Source: Boswellia sacra
Taxonomy: Eukaryota > Streptophyta > Magnoliopsida > Sapindales > Burseraceae
Reading direction: 5' to 3'
NCBI GenBank assembly: GCA_013180625.2
Contig: SNVD02015884.1
Location: 1 to 64,000, forward strand
Length of the DNA stretch: 64,000 nucleotides
Below the pieces are notes generated by a model that did no database searches, had not been told where the DNA came from, and saw only the letters and a list, made by a program, of their open reading frames with translations. The translations under genes and the position numbers were made by a program. Shown here piece by piece: positions 47,816 through 58,967 of this stretch (the first letter of the stretch is position 1; each line of letters begins with the position of its first letter).

Positions 47816-48673
47816 AGCAAACCATAGCTGTTAGCTTTTTGTAATACAATGTTGTATAATTAATTCATTTAATGAATGAATATAGGGTCCTTGATCAGAA
47901 ATTTATCTTATTTCTCTGGTTTCATTTTCCAGGATAAACTAATATGCTCTTGATGATTGAAAAATTTATTGTCCAGTTTTCTTAAAAAATTCATTAGGAT
48001 TTTTCATACAGGCCTGACTTTACAACCAAAAGGCCTCTAACAACTTAAGAAGTTCACAGGGTTTTGAAGCTCATTTCACATATCATTTTCGAGCGTTGTG
48101 AGATATTACAGTAGTGATAATAGCTCCTTTAACAAAAGTAAGTTGATCACCTTGATTTCTGTATTCTTAATTATTCATATGATCTGTCATTTCTCACATT
48201 GCTCGCGAATGAAATCTAATATATAAAGATTTGAATTCCCCATTAAAAATTTGATATAATTTAGATAAGATTTGCTTTGACGCCCAAAAACAAATATTCC
48301 TTAGGATTACTTTGTTAGCAAGTTTCCTCATGACTTTGGTGCCATCTGAAAAAAGTAATATTATTATTAAATAATTTGCAAAAGTATTTTTGCTAAGTAA
48401 TATGAATTCTCATATTGAAATTGTATAAATAAACCATTTTCTTAGTATAAAATCTAAAATATACCTTTTTTTTCTTTTTTACGTTATAAAATGTGTTTAT
48501 CTAATAGGCTCGCCCTCTTACATAAATTACTACTTGCAACATGAAAAAGAAAAATCAGCCATAAAGAGAAAATAACAAGAAGATTCAGAAATCTTTAAAT
48601 AAATATCTCTCAAGCAAAATTTTCTGTTCAATAGTCTACCAAATACAACAGCGATTAGTAGTATATATGTGTG

Positions 48674-48956
48674 TCAATTACAAACTAGTAAATTTCGGTT
48701 GATCATTCCTTGATGTAAAGAGGATGATAATTAATAAAAATGAGTAGCAGGCAGTAACTACTGATAGAAGCTGAGCTTTTTATCTTTGATCCTTGGCGTG
48801 GCCTCTTCCTATCGGTGACACCATGTGCTTCAGGAAGAAGGAATCACATGGCAACGTAATGGAGCCCTCCCATTCTCTCGGCAACTGAAAATCCTCCTCT
48901 GAAATTCTCATTTCTTTAAAGATGTCATTGTTAATAAGATATCAAAGAGGAATCAT
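48674..48956 (-). pseudogene. Truncated minus-strand SAUR, C-terminal half
   Basis: Not an open frame but a clear homologue of 60363-60640, which is the C-terminal half of the intact minus-strand SAUR, with shared anchors TCAATTACAAAC (inverse of the 3' end), CACCATGTGCT, GAAGGAATCACATGGCAA (LPCDSFFLE codons inverted) and AAAGAGGAATCAT. Homology stops abruptly at about 48956, before the N-terminal half. It lies head-to-head with the intact SAUR at 49609. The same breakpoint is found at 52266. Confidence 0.85.
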
Positions 48957-49455
48957 ATCCAACCTTGCTTCTGAAATAATGCGGAACAATAGGGATGTCG
49001 GATATCATCATCTGAGAAACAAACAAAATTACTTGAAAGAAATCCAAACAAAGCTAGTTTGAGCTACAAGATTAATCATCTAAGACAATTAATTAGCACA
49101 TGCATGGTTTGTTCCCATCTAATGGCTACGGCACAAAAATGCTTAACTACTGAATTTTTTTATTGAAACTAAATCAAATAGATTAGATCTTATCCATCAT
49201 ATTCTTTTAACTTAGACTGAAAATCTTCATTTGAGAGATTCAAAATATCTGTGATTTGGAGCCACTTGTACCTCTGGCCCAGAATGCCATCGATCCACCA
49301 TGCAGCAGAACGTGAAACCGTTCCATGCAAGGCTTCACCTTGATGTATCAACATGAGTGGGCACCAGCAGGTACCAAGATAGCAATTGTTACTCACCAAT
49401 CAGATGGCCTTGCCCCCCTTATGTCCCTCCACGAGGGTAGCAACATTAATTGGAC
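48957..49455. other. Intergenic between head-to-head SAUR loci
   Basis: A ~500-base flank repeated upstream of 47370, 49609 and 52912. A minus-strand reading frame with a YKWLQIT-type string is found in two copies, but the third has it in a different frame, so I do not call a gene. Confidence 0.5.
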
Positions 49456-49487
49456 TGTCTCTAGCCTCGTGATGATAACTATATAAC
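49456..49487 (+). promoter_or_regulatory. AuxRE and TATA of the SAUR at 49609
   Basis: TGTCTC at 49456-49461 followed about 18 bases later by ACTATATAACC (TATA near 49479-49486). The stretch GACTGTCTCTAGCCT is shared with the copies at 23983 and 52779. Confidence 0.7.
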
Positions 49488-49608
49488 CAACCCATTTCAT
49501 TAGACTTCTCATTCAGCAATCACAGCATTTCAGTGTTTAAAGATACATATTCCTTCTTGCTTTTCATCTCAAGAATATCCTTTCTCGAATAACAAGACAA
49601 GAAACAAG

Positions 49609-50061
49609 ATGATCAGTGCGAAGAACCTAATCAAAATGGCAAAGAAGTGGCAAAAACTGGCCGCTAGCAAGCGGAAGAGAATCTCCCTGCCAAGAGCCAC
49701 AGGGGTTGTTGAAGGAGAAAGCTGCAGCACATCTTCAACTGCTGAGAAGGGTCATTTTGTTGTGTACACAACTGACCAGAGGCGCTTTATGATTGCCTTG
49801 AAATATCTTAAAAACGACATCATTAGAGAGCTCTTTGAAATGGCAGAAGATGAGTTCGGACGGCCAAGCAGCGGGCCTATTACGTTACCATGTGATGCAG
49901 CTTTCATGGAATATGCAGTCTCTTTGATTGAGAGGCGCGCAGCAAAAGATGTGGAGAAGGCATTGCTCATGTCCTTAGCTACTAGTCGCTGTTTACCATC
50001 TTCATCATTTTTCCATCATCAACAGCAAAGTAATCAACGATCACTAGTTTGCAGCTTCTAA
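49609..50061 (+). CDS. SAUR family protein (SAUR61-68-like), intact
   Basis: An intronless 150-aa protein, MISAKNLIKMAKKWQKLAAS at the N-terminus. The SAUR domain covers about residues 47-115: EKGHFVVYTTDQRRF, YLKNDIIRELF, EDEFGRP, GPITLPCDAAF, MEYAVSLIERR. The usual IPL after RRF is IAL here, a single change (Pro to Ala at about residue 63). The tail is His/Gln-rich (HHQQQSNQ) and ends LVCSF. The predicted role is auxin-linked growth via PP2C.D inhibition. Closest relatives in the window are 47370 and 52912, from a tandem duplication that also copied the ~650 bases upstream. Confidence 0.93.
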   Translation: MISAKNLIKMAKKWQKLAASKRKRISLPRATGVVEGESCSTSSTAEKGHFVVYTTDQRRFMIALKYLKNDIIRELFEMAEDEFGRPSSGPITLPCDAAFMEYAVSLIERRAAKDVEKALLMSLATSRCLPSSSFFHHQQQSNQRSLVCSF

Positions 50062-52020
50062 AGCAAACCATGATTGTTAGCTCTTAATTTGTAATGCAAT
50101 GTTGTATAGTTAATTCATTCAATGAATGAATATGGAGTCCTTAATCAGAAATTTATCTTACTTCTCTGGTTTCATTTTACAGGATGAGCTCATATGTACT
50201 CTTGATGATTAATAAATTTCCTGCCCAGTTTTCTTTAAAAAATCATCAGAAGTTTTCATATTACTTATAAAGGCAGCGGTAACTAGCCTCCTTAACAATA
50301 AAAGTGATTCTATGACCTGGATTTCTTTCTTTCTTTTTTTCTTTTTTTTCTTAATTACTCATATGATGATCTGTTATTTTCTTACATTTCTCACATCGCT
50401 AGCCAATAAAATTCAGCATATAAAGATTTGGAATTCTCAATTTAGTCCATTTGATTTAGGTAAGGAAGTTTGTTTTGAAGGCCAAAAACAAATCCTTGGG
50501 GTTAAATGATTTTTTTTTTTTTTTATTTTAGCGTTACAACCTTAACAAATTTATATCTTTACATTCGTATAAGACTCATTTTCAATCACAATCTTACAAA
50601 GTTGTATAACTTTATGTTACTTGTGAAGAAATTTTTAATGATAATATTACAAAAGTTTATACTTTTAAGTTATTCCATAAGATTCTCATTTTAAAATCCG
50701 TTAGCAAGCTTCCTCATGCTTTATGGGTCTTCGGCGCAAAAAAAAAAAAAAAGTTTCTTAGAGGCTTTTTTATCAGAAATTTGAATAAGAATGAATTTAA
50801 ATGAAATTCAAAATGGTATGACTTTAATTGAAATTTAAATAGGTCTGAATATAAAAATCTGAATAATATTTTTATTTTTTATTTTGTAATATTTGATTTT
50901 AAGTCTTGAGTTGTTTGTTATAATAAGCTAAAGATATTTTAAAACTGTTAAATTGATATATATGTCTTTATTAAGTATGATATTTACACACTTATATTTT
51001 ATATTTACAAGTTATATAAATATGCATATGAAAATTTAATACAGTTAAAATTGAACACTATATGTTTTCTCTAAAAAGTAATATATTTTTAATTTATTTC
51101 TTATAAATGATTTGAAATTTTTGAAGAGAAAATATACGTAAAATAACCAGGTAATTTTATAATATCAATGAAATAATCATAACAATATATTAAATAATTA
51201 CGAAATTAAAAAAAATGAATAGTACAAGTAATAGGTTAGATGGGTGAATTACAGTTAAAAAAATAAATATATATACAATAGGTATGCATTAAAATAAGAA
51301 GGATAATTTAGAAAATAAACAAAAAAATGCATTCTTATGTTTTTAAATTCAAATAAAAACTAAAAATTTTAACTTTTTCTATTACGATGATTTTATATGA
51401 TCTCACACTTAAGTTAGAAAATTAACTAATGTGAAATATCTAATGACAAAAATAAATCATATCTAGTCTTAAGATGAAAAAATAATCAGTCCTAAATGAA
51501 AAAATCAATCAACTTAAAATATCTGAATAATTGAGAATAAGTTATATTCAATCTTCAAATGTAAAAACAATCGACCCCTTAGTATAAAATTTAGAATATA
51601 CCTTTTTTTCTTTTTAAAGTTACAAACTGTATTTATATAATATGGCTTACCCTCTGACATAAATTCCTAATTATAACATGAAAAAGAAAAATTAGTCATA
51701 AAGAGAGAATATGAAGAAGACATGGGAATTTTTCAATAGATTCTCCCAAGGAAAATTTTCTGTTCAATAGTCTACCAAATACAGTATTGATTAGTAGTAT
51801 ATATGTGTTTTTTTCTTTTTTAAGTTACAAACTGTTTTTATATAACATGGCTCGCCCTCTGACATAAATTCCTATTTATAACATGAAAAAAGAAAAATTA
51901 GTCATAAAGAGAAAATATCAAGAAGGCATAGGAATTTTTCAATAAATTCTCCCAAGCAAAATTTTCTGTTCAATAGTCTACCAAATACAATACAATATTG
52001 ATTAGCAGTATACATGAGTG
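50062..52020. other. Intergenic, AT-rich
   Basis: No gene. A ~200-base direct repeat is present: about 51595-51795 and 51805-52018, both equal to the 3' flank of the minus-strand SAURs at 48470-48670 and 60110-60360. Shared anchors are ACATAAATTCCTA and TTTTCTGTTCAATAGTCTAC. Confidence 0.6.
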
Positions 52021-52266
52021 TCAATTACAAACAAGTAAATGTCTATTGCTCATTCTTCGATGTAAAGAGGATGATAATAACTAGCAGCAGCCGGTAACTA
52101 CTGATACAAGCTGAGCTTTTGTCTTGATCCTTTGAGTGGCCAATTCCTATCACTGACACCATGCGCTTCCGGAGGAAGGAATCACATGGCAATGTAATTT
52201 AGCAAGCCATCTGACTTTCTCAGGAGTTCTTTATTGTCATTGTTAAGATATGAAAGAGGAATCATG
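52021..52266 (-). pseudogene. Truncated minus-strand SAUR, C-terminal half, second copy
   Basis: Homologous to 60363-60630 and 48674-48956. The anchors TCAATTACAAACAAG, GAGGATGATAATA, GAAGGAATCACATGGCAA and GATATGAAAGAGGAATCAT are present. It has additional internal deletions in the EEEFG region. Homology ends at the same breakpoint as the 48674 copy (GGAATCAT followed by NTCCAACCTTGCT). It lies head-to-head with the SAUR at 52912. Confidence 0.85.
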
Positions 52267-52778
52267 TCCAACCTTGCTCCTGAACAATGTTGAACAATAG
52301 GGATGTCGGATGTCATCATCGATATCTGAGAAACAAACAAACAAACTTGAAAGAAATCCAAACAAGGCTAATTTTGGGCTACAAGATTAATATCCTAAGA
52401 CACTTAATTAGCACATGCGTGGTTTGTTCCCATCTAATGGCTGCGGCACAAAAAGGTTTATCAAGCGAATTTTTTATTGAAATTAAATCAAATAAATTAG
52501 ATTTTATCCATCATATATTCCATACAATGCTCAAGAAAGAAAATCTTCATTTCAGAGATTGAAAATGTCTGTGATTTGGAGCCACTCGTAGCTCCGGGCC
52601 CAGCATATGCCATCGAACCACCATGCAGCAGAACGTGACCGTTCCATGCGAGGCTTCACCTTGATGTATCAACATGAGTGGGCACCAGCCAGGTACCAAA
52701 ATTTCAATTCTTACCCTCCAATCAGATGGCTTTGCCCCCCTTAAGTCCCTGCACAAGGGTAGCATCATTAATGGGACT

Positions 52779-52808
52779 GTCTCTAGCCTTGTGATGATGA
52801 CTATATAA
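52779..52808 (+). promoter_or_regulatory. AuxRE and TATA of the SAUR at 52912
   Basis: TGTCTC at 52779-52784 and CTATATAA at 52801-52808. Confidence 0.7.
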
Positions 52809-52911
52809 CCAATCCATTTCATTAGACTTCACATTCAGCAATCACAGCGTTTCAGTGTTTTGCTTTTTATCTCAGAAATATTCTCTCTCTAATAACAAGA
52901 CAAGAAACAAC

Positions 52912-53367
52912 ATGATCAGTGCAAAGAAGCTAATCGAAATGGCAAAGAAGTGGCAAAAACTGGCAGCTAGCAAGCGGAAGGGAATCTCCTTGCCAAGAAC
53001 CACAGAGTTTGTTGAAGCTGAGAATTGTAGCACATCTTCAATAGCCAAGAAAGGATATTTTGTTGTATACACTGCAGATCAGAGGCGCTTTATGATCCCC
53101 TTGAACTATCTTAAAAACGACATCATTAGAGAGCTCCTTGCAATGGCAGAAGATAAGTTTGGACTGCCAAGCACCGGGCCTATCACATTACCTTGTGAGG
53201 CAGCCTTCATGGAATATGCAGTAGTCTCTTTGATTCAGAGGCGCCAAGCAAAAGATGTGGAGAAGGAGTTGCTCATGTCCTTGGCTACTTGTCGCCGTTT
53301 ACCATCTTTATCCTTTCTCCAACATCAACAGCAAAGTAATCAACAATCACTAGTTTGGAGCTTCTAA
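52912..53367 (+). CDS. SAUR family protein (SAUR61-68-like), probably intact
   Basis: An intronless 151-aa protein from ATG at 52912 (MISAKKLIEMAKKWQKLAAS). I chose this start because it aligns with every other copy; an upstream in-frame extension lacks ATG. The domain reads KKGYFVVYTADQRRF, IPLNYLKND, EDKFGLP, GPITLPCEAAF, then MEYAVVSLIQRR. Unusual points are KGH to KGY, LPCD to LPCE, and one extra Val codon in the helix after MEYA, all in frame. These changes at conserved positions may mean relaxed selection. A Copia retrotransposon begins about 360 bases downstream of its stop. Confidence 0.87.
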   Translation: MISAKKLIEMAKKWQKLAASKRKGISLPRTTEFVEAENCSTSSIAKKGYFVVYTADQRRFMIPLNYLKNDIIRELLAMAEDKFGLPSTGPITLPCEAAFMEYAVVSLIQRRQAKDVEKELLMSLATCRRLPSLSFLQHQQQSNQQSLVWSF

Positions 53368-53728
53368 GCAAACAATAGTTGTTAGCTTTTTGCAATTCAA
53401 CGTTGTATAGTATATTCATTTAATGAATATAGGGTTCCTCAGAAATCTAATTTACTCTTGATGATTGATTCCATTCTCTATTTCTTATTTTCTTAATTAC
53501 TCATATGATCTATCATATCTAACATCTAGCAATTAAGATCAAGTGAAAAAAAAGTTTGGATTCTCATCTAAATTGATACATTTTACCCCTTACATAAAGA
53601 ATGTTATGTAAAATCCGAAAACAAATCTTTAAAGGTTATTTTCTGTAACGTCATAATCTTATAAACGTTCATTTTATTCCGTAAGGTACTCATTTTCAAT
53701 CACAATCTTACAAAAAAAATAAATAAAT
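53368..53728. other. SAUR 3' flank up to the Copia element
   Basis: AT-rich 3' flank; no gene. Confidence 0.5.
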
Positions 53729-53733
53729 AACTT
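53729..53733 (+). repeat. Target-site duplication, 5' side (AACTT)
   Basis: Five bases directly before the 5' LTR, repeated exactly at 58963-58967. Confidence 0.9.
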
Positions 53734-54054
53734 TGTGAAGGAAGCTCATGTCATACAATTAAAGTAACCTGGCCTTGCTGTTAAGTTCCTTTATAATTAG
53801 TTGATTAAGCCAGTTAACCAGGTTATTAAGCCTTCATCAAGTCTGTTATTTCTGCTTATTACTTTGTTTAGGATTTTCTAGAAATAGCCAGGTGTAATAG
53901 TCTTATTTGCTATTATAATAATTCCTAGACAGATAACACTTGACAGCTGGATTGTAACAAACTTTCTCAACTCATTTATATATAAAAACTTCTACTCATA
54001 GCAGCTGGTGTGTGCTGCGTGAGCTGAAATTGTTATTCACAAGAAAATTCAACT
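53734..54054 (+). repeat. 5' LTR of the Copia element, 321 bp
   Basis: Starts TGTGAAGGAAG and ends ATTCAACT. It matches the 3' LTR (58642-58962) with about ten mismatches by eye and no indels. Both LTRs end in CT rather than CA, so the change was present before insertion. A promoter-like TATATATAAA lies near 53977. Confidence 0.92.
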
Positions 54055-54066
54055 TGGTATCAGAGC
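54055..54066 (+). other. Primer-binding site (initiator Met tRNA)
   Basis: TGGTATCAGAGC, directly next to the 5' LTR, is the standard Copia primer site. Confidence 0.85.
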
Positions 54067-54084
54067 AGAAAAAAGGCCAATGCC

Positions 54085-57000
54085 ATGTCTCTTAAGTCAA
54101 CTGAGAAAAGCATCACCGGTAGTGCTTCAGGCTCCTCATCACGTGCTAATCCATTCAATGGAAGCTCACCATTTGGTAACTCTCTAAGCCAAGCTTTCCC
54201 CATCAAATTGGATGAAGACAACTACACAGTTTGGAAAGCTATGGTGCTTCCAACTCTACGAGGCTACAGCTAGAGGGTTTTGTTCTTGGAACCAAGACCT
54301 GTCCACCACAGTTCATCTCAGTCTCTTCAACATCTGAAGATGGTGCTAGCTCCCGGCTCCAATCTAACCCAGAATATGATGATTGGGTCTCTACAGACAG
54401 TCTTCTAGTAGGTTGGTTACTTGGTTCAGTAACAAATGAAATTGCAGCTCAGGTAATAGAGCAAACTTCCTCCTCTTTTAATCTTTGGAAAGCCCTGGAA
54501 CAATTTTGTGGAGTGAAAAACAGATCTAAGATTTCTAATCTTCGTTTCGATCTTCAAAACTCTAGAAAAGGATCACTGAAAATGAGTGAATATCTCACCA
54601 ACATGAAGAAGATTGTTGGCTGTTGCTGACAGTCCTGTTGAGATGAGTGATCTGGTTTCTTTTATAACTTTGGGCCTTGATGCTGACTATACTCCTATTG
54701 TAGTTCAGATTCAGTCCAAGGATGATATATCTTGGCAGGAATTGCAAGCCATCCTCTTTAGTTTTGAAAATAGACTTGAAAGATTGAATAGCTTTGGTAA
54801 TCTTAGCCTTAATCACGCATCTGCCAATGTTGCATTTGACAAACAAAATCAGAATTCTAAAAATTCTTACAAACAAGGTGGTAGCAAGAATTTTCAACAA
54901 GGCTTTGAAAGGGGCTTTAATAGCAACAATCCAAGGGGAAGAGGAGGAGGTAGATTCGACAATTCTAAGCCAATTTGCCAAATATGTGGTAAGATTGGGC
55001 ACCTTGCTTCAATCTGTTTCTATAGGACTAACTTGAACTATATGGGACCTTCAAATAAAGGCAGAAACAATGGCAATAATAGACAGGGATTTCAAAGAGG
55101 AAGCTCCACACAGCAACATGGTTATTCTTCTTCTCAGAATTTTTCTTAGCAAGGCTATTCTTCTCAAAAATTTCCCCAACAAGCTTTCTTTGCCACACTT
55201 GAATCAGTTGCTGATGAAGCTTGGTATGCAGATAGTGGAGCAACCAATCATGTGACTGCTGAACCAAAGTTCATCAATATAATGTGTGAGTACAGTGGTA
55301 AGAATTCACTCTCTGTTGGTGATGGAAATAGACTAAGAATCACACATATTGGACACTCAAAATTACCTACAACTAATTCAATGTTGAGTTTGAAAAACAT
55401 TCTATGTGTGCCTAAAATCACCAAAAACCTATTGAGTGTGTCAAAGCTTACCAGAGATAATAGAATATATGTTGAGTTCCATTCTAACTATTGCCTTGTG
55501 AAGGACAAACACACTCACCAGGTGCTGCTGCAAGGGAGAGTTAAGGAAGGACTTTATCAACTCTGTCCAGGTTCCAAGCCATCAAAAAGTCTTCTGAAAG
55601 TTCATGGAAGAAACAAACTGTCAAAGTGTCTTGCTACGGGTGTGTCTACTAGTTCTTGTCTCAAAAAATCTACCTTGTCATCTAAGCCTTCCTCTAATTT
55701 CTTTTCTGTTAAACCTCAAATTTTGGCTATATCAGTTTCAAACAATGTCTCAAATGAGAGTCTAGCCAATATTTGGCATAGAAAACTTGGGCATCCATCT
55801 ATCAAAGTCTTGAGTCAAGTTCTGGAAAGTTGTAAGAAACCTCTTGTCGTTAATGAAAAGCTTAACTTTTGTGATGCTTGTCAGTTGGGTAAATCTCATG
55901 CATTGCCTTTCAAACATTCAACCAGCAAAATCAAACAAATACTTGACTTGATTCATACAAATCTTTGGGGACCAGCTCCTATTGCATCTAATTCAGGTTA
56001 TAAATATTATATCAACTTTGTTGATGATTATAGTAGATTCACATGGATATATCCACTTAAAAGCAAAACAGAAGCCTTATCCACCTTTAAGTAATTTAAA
56101 GCCTATGTTGAGAAAAAATTTGAAAGGCAAATCAAAAGCTTACAATCAGATTGGGGAGGAGAGTTTAGAGCCTTTACTAATTTCCTAAATCAAAATGGAA
56201 TAGAGACTAGAATAGCCTGTCCTTACACCCATGAACAACAAGGTAAAGTAGAAAGAAAACATAGGCACCTTGTTGAGATGGGACTCACTTTGCTTGCCCA
56301 AGTAAGTATGCCCTTAAAGTACTGGTGGGAGGCATTTCACACTGCAGTATGGATCATCAATAGGCTCCCAACTCCTGTCTTGAATGGAAAGTCACCCTGG
56401 GAAAAAGTTTTTAATCAAATTCCAGATTATGAGTCACTCAAAACTTTTGGATGCTCATGCTTTCCCTGCCTAAGATCTTACCAAAGCCATAAATTTCAGT
56501 TTCATTCCATTAAATGTGTCTTTCTAAGCTATTGTGAGTCTTACAAAGGATTCAAATGTTTAAGTCCTACTGGAAGAGTATATCTCTCTAGGCATGTTGT
56601 GTTCGATGAGATAAAATTTCCTTTCAAACTTGGTTTTCTCAATACTAGAACCAGTCAAAGCTCACAGACCTCTATCACACCCTCACCTAGTTTTATTCTC
56701 CCTTTACTTAACAGATGGACAGACAAAGACTCTAGTAGAAAGGAATCTAAAACCTCATCACACCTGGACAGATTTACCTCTCAAAGCTCTCCTGATGCAG
56801 CTGCACAAAATCAAAATTCTCCTGTAGAAGATTTGAACATGGACATAGATCACAATGTGTCACTAATTGTCACACAAGGTTCTTCTCAAAACAAATCACA
56901 AGCCATCTCCCAAAGCATTTCATCATACACTTCACCAAGCATATCACAATCCCTTCAAGGTGAAACTGACACAGGGATGCAAACCTTACCTGTTGTGCCT

Positions 57001-58675
57001 ATAATAAATGCTCCATGTCACCCTATGATTACAAGATCAAAAAGAGGGATATTTAAACCAAAAGTTTACAATAGTGAGGAAATAAATGGCACCAACAATG
57101 AAAACATAGAACCTGGTACAGTTAGAGAAGCAATGAAGTCAGCTGCATGGAAAAAGGCCATGGATGCAGAGTTTGAAGCCTTAGTGAGGAATAAAACATG
57201 GTCCTTAGTTCCATATTCTTCTCAGTATAACTTGGTAGGAAACAAATGGGTTTTTAAACTTTGATGGCTCTATTCACAGACATAAAGCCAGGCTAGTAGC
57301 CAAAGGCTTTCACCAGACTCCAGGAATTGACTATACTGAGACCTATAGTCCTATGGTAAAACAAAAAACAATAAGGGTGATTTTGACCTTGGCTGTAGCT
57401 AAAAACTGGAAGATAAGGCAGCTAGATATCAATAATGCCTTTCTAAATGGCAGCCTGGATGAATCAGTGTATGTGGTACAGCCTGAAGGCTTCATTGATT
57501 CCACAAAGCCTACACATGTTTGCAAGTTACATAAAGCTCTCTATGGCCTCAAACAGGCCCCAAGAGCTTGGTTTGACAAATTAAGAAACACATTGTTAGA
57601 TTGGGGATTCACAAACTCAAAATTAGATTCTTCACTTTTTGTTCTCAAAGAAGCAGGGACTCTTATTTTTATCCTTGTCTATGTGGATGATATCCTGGTG
57701 ACCGGAAATAATCCACAAATTGTACAATGCCTCATCTCCAATCTAGACAAACTCTATGCTCTAAAAGATCTTGGGGAGTTACACTACTTTCTTGGTATAG
57801 AGGTAAGAAGAAATGACACTGGTATATACCTGAACCAATCTAAGTATGTTTCTGATCTGTTGAAGAAAATCAAGCTGGAACACTTGAAACCGTGCTCAAC
57901 TCCAGCTGTGATTTGCAAAAACCAGGCAGCAGAAAATTCTGAACTCTTCTTGGATCCCACTCTTTATAGAAGTACTGTGGGAGCACTACAATATCTCACT
58001 CACACCAGACCGGATATAGCCTACAGTGTGAACAAGCTTAGTCAATTCCTTCAAGCACCCAAAACTGTACATTGGCAGGGTGTAAAAAGGATTCTAAGAT
58101 ACCTACAAGGCACCAAATCTCTTGGTCTACATATTAAGCCGTGTGAAAACATCAACATAATTGGATTCACTAATGCAGATTGGGCTTGCAGCATAGAGGA
58201 CAGGAGATCTATTAGGGGTTACTGCATATTTCTTGGTGACACTCTGGTCTCATGGCAATCCAAAAAGCAACTTGTAGTTTCCAGGTCAAGCACAGAGTCC
58301 GAATATCGAGCTCTTGCTCAGGTTGCTGCTGAAATAGCCTGGATACAGTCTCTACTGTTGGAACTTCACTGCCAATCTTCCCAATGCCCAATTGTTTGGT
58401 GTGACAACACAAGTGCTGCTGCCTTGGCCTCCAATCCAGTGTATCATGCCAGAACCAAACATATAGAAATTGACATCCACTTTGTGCGTGACAAAGTTCT
58501 TCAAAAACTACTGGATGTGCGCTATGTTCCCTCATGTGACCAAGTAGCTGACTGCCTCACCAAACCTCTAACAGCCCCTCAATTCCATCACTTCAGAAAC
58601 AAACTAGGAGTCACTGAAGTGCCCTCCAGTTTGAGGGGGGATGTTAAGGAAGCTCATGTCATACAATTAAAGTAA
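54085..58675 (+). pseudogene. Copia gag-pol, broken
   Basis: Gag begins at ATG 54085; a frameshift near 54270 and another near 54620 interrupt it. A CCHC zinc knuckle (C-x2-C-x4-H-x4-C) lies at ~54975-55018. A TAG at 55147-55149 falls before the protease (DSGA at 55231-55242). The GAG-pre-integrase HxxxH...CxxC motif is at ~55775-55890. The integrase has TNLWGP where Copia elements have TDLWGP, so the first catalytic Asp is Asn. A TAA at 56092-56094 interrupts the integrase, and a frameshift near 57262 separates it from the reverse transcriptase (YVDD at ~57680-57691) and RNase H. This copy cannot move on its own. Confidence 0.92.
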
Positions 58676-58962
58676 CATGGCCTTGCTGTTAAGTTCCTTC
58701 ATAATTAGTTGATTAAGCCAGTTAACCAGGTTATTAAGCCTTCATCAAGTCTGTTATTTCTGCTTATTACTTTGTTTAGGATTTTCTAGAAATAGCCAGG
58801 TGTAATAGTCTTATTTTCTGTTGTAATAATTCCTAGACATATAACACTTGACAGCTGGATTGTAACAAACTTTCTCAGCTCATCTATATATAAAAACTTC
58901 TACTCATAGCAGCTGATGTGTGCTGCGTGAGCTGAAATTGTTATTCACAAGAAAATTCAACT
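58642..58962 (+). repeat. 3' LTR of the Copia element, 321 bp
   Basis: Starts TGTTAAGGAAG after a purine-rich tract and ends ATTCAACT, followed by the AACTT duplication. Confidence 0.92.
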
Positions 58963-58967
58963 AACTT
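58963..58967 (+). repeat. Target-site duplication, 3' side (AACTT)
   Basis: Matches 53729-53733 exactly. Confidence 0.9.

Larger units (their letters stand above)
53734..58962 (+). mobile_element. Ty1/Copia LTR retrotransposon, complete but mutated, 5229 bp
   Basis: The structure is complete: 5-base target duplication AACTT, 321-base LTRs, primer-binding site TGGTATCAGAGC (54055-54066), and a polypurine tract ending GAGGGGGGA before 58642. The order protease, integrase, RT, RNase H marks Copia. About 3% LTR divergence points to a fairly recent insertion. It disrupts no gene; it sits downstream of the SAUR at 52912. The coding region has several stops and frameshifts. Confidence 0.93.

Noticed and set aside
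46853..52822. Minus-strand frames at 46853-47146, 49190-49399 and 52547-52822 with a YKWLQIT-like string
   Set aside because: They lie in the repeated SAUR upstream flank. The third copy reads in another frame and ends differ, so duplication explains them without coding selection.
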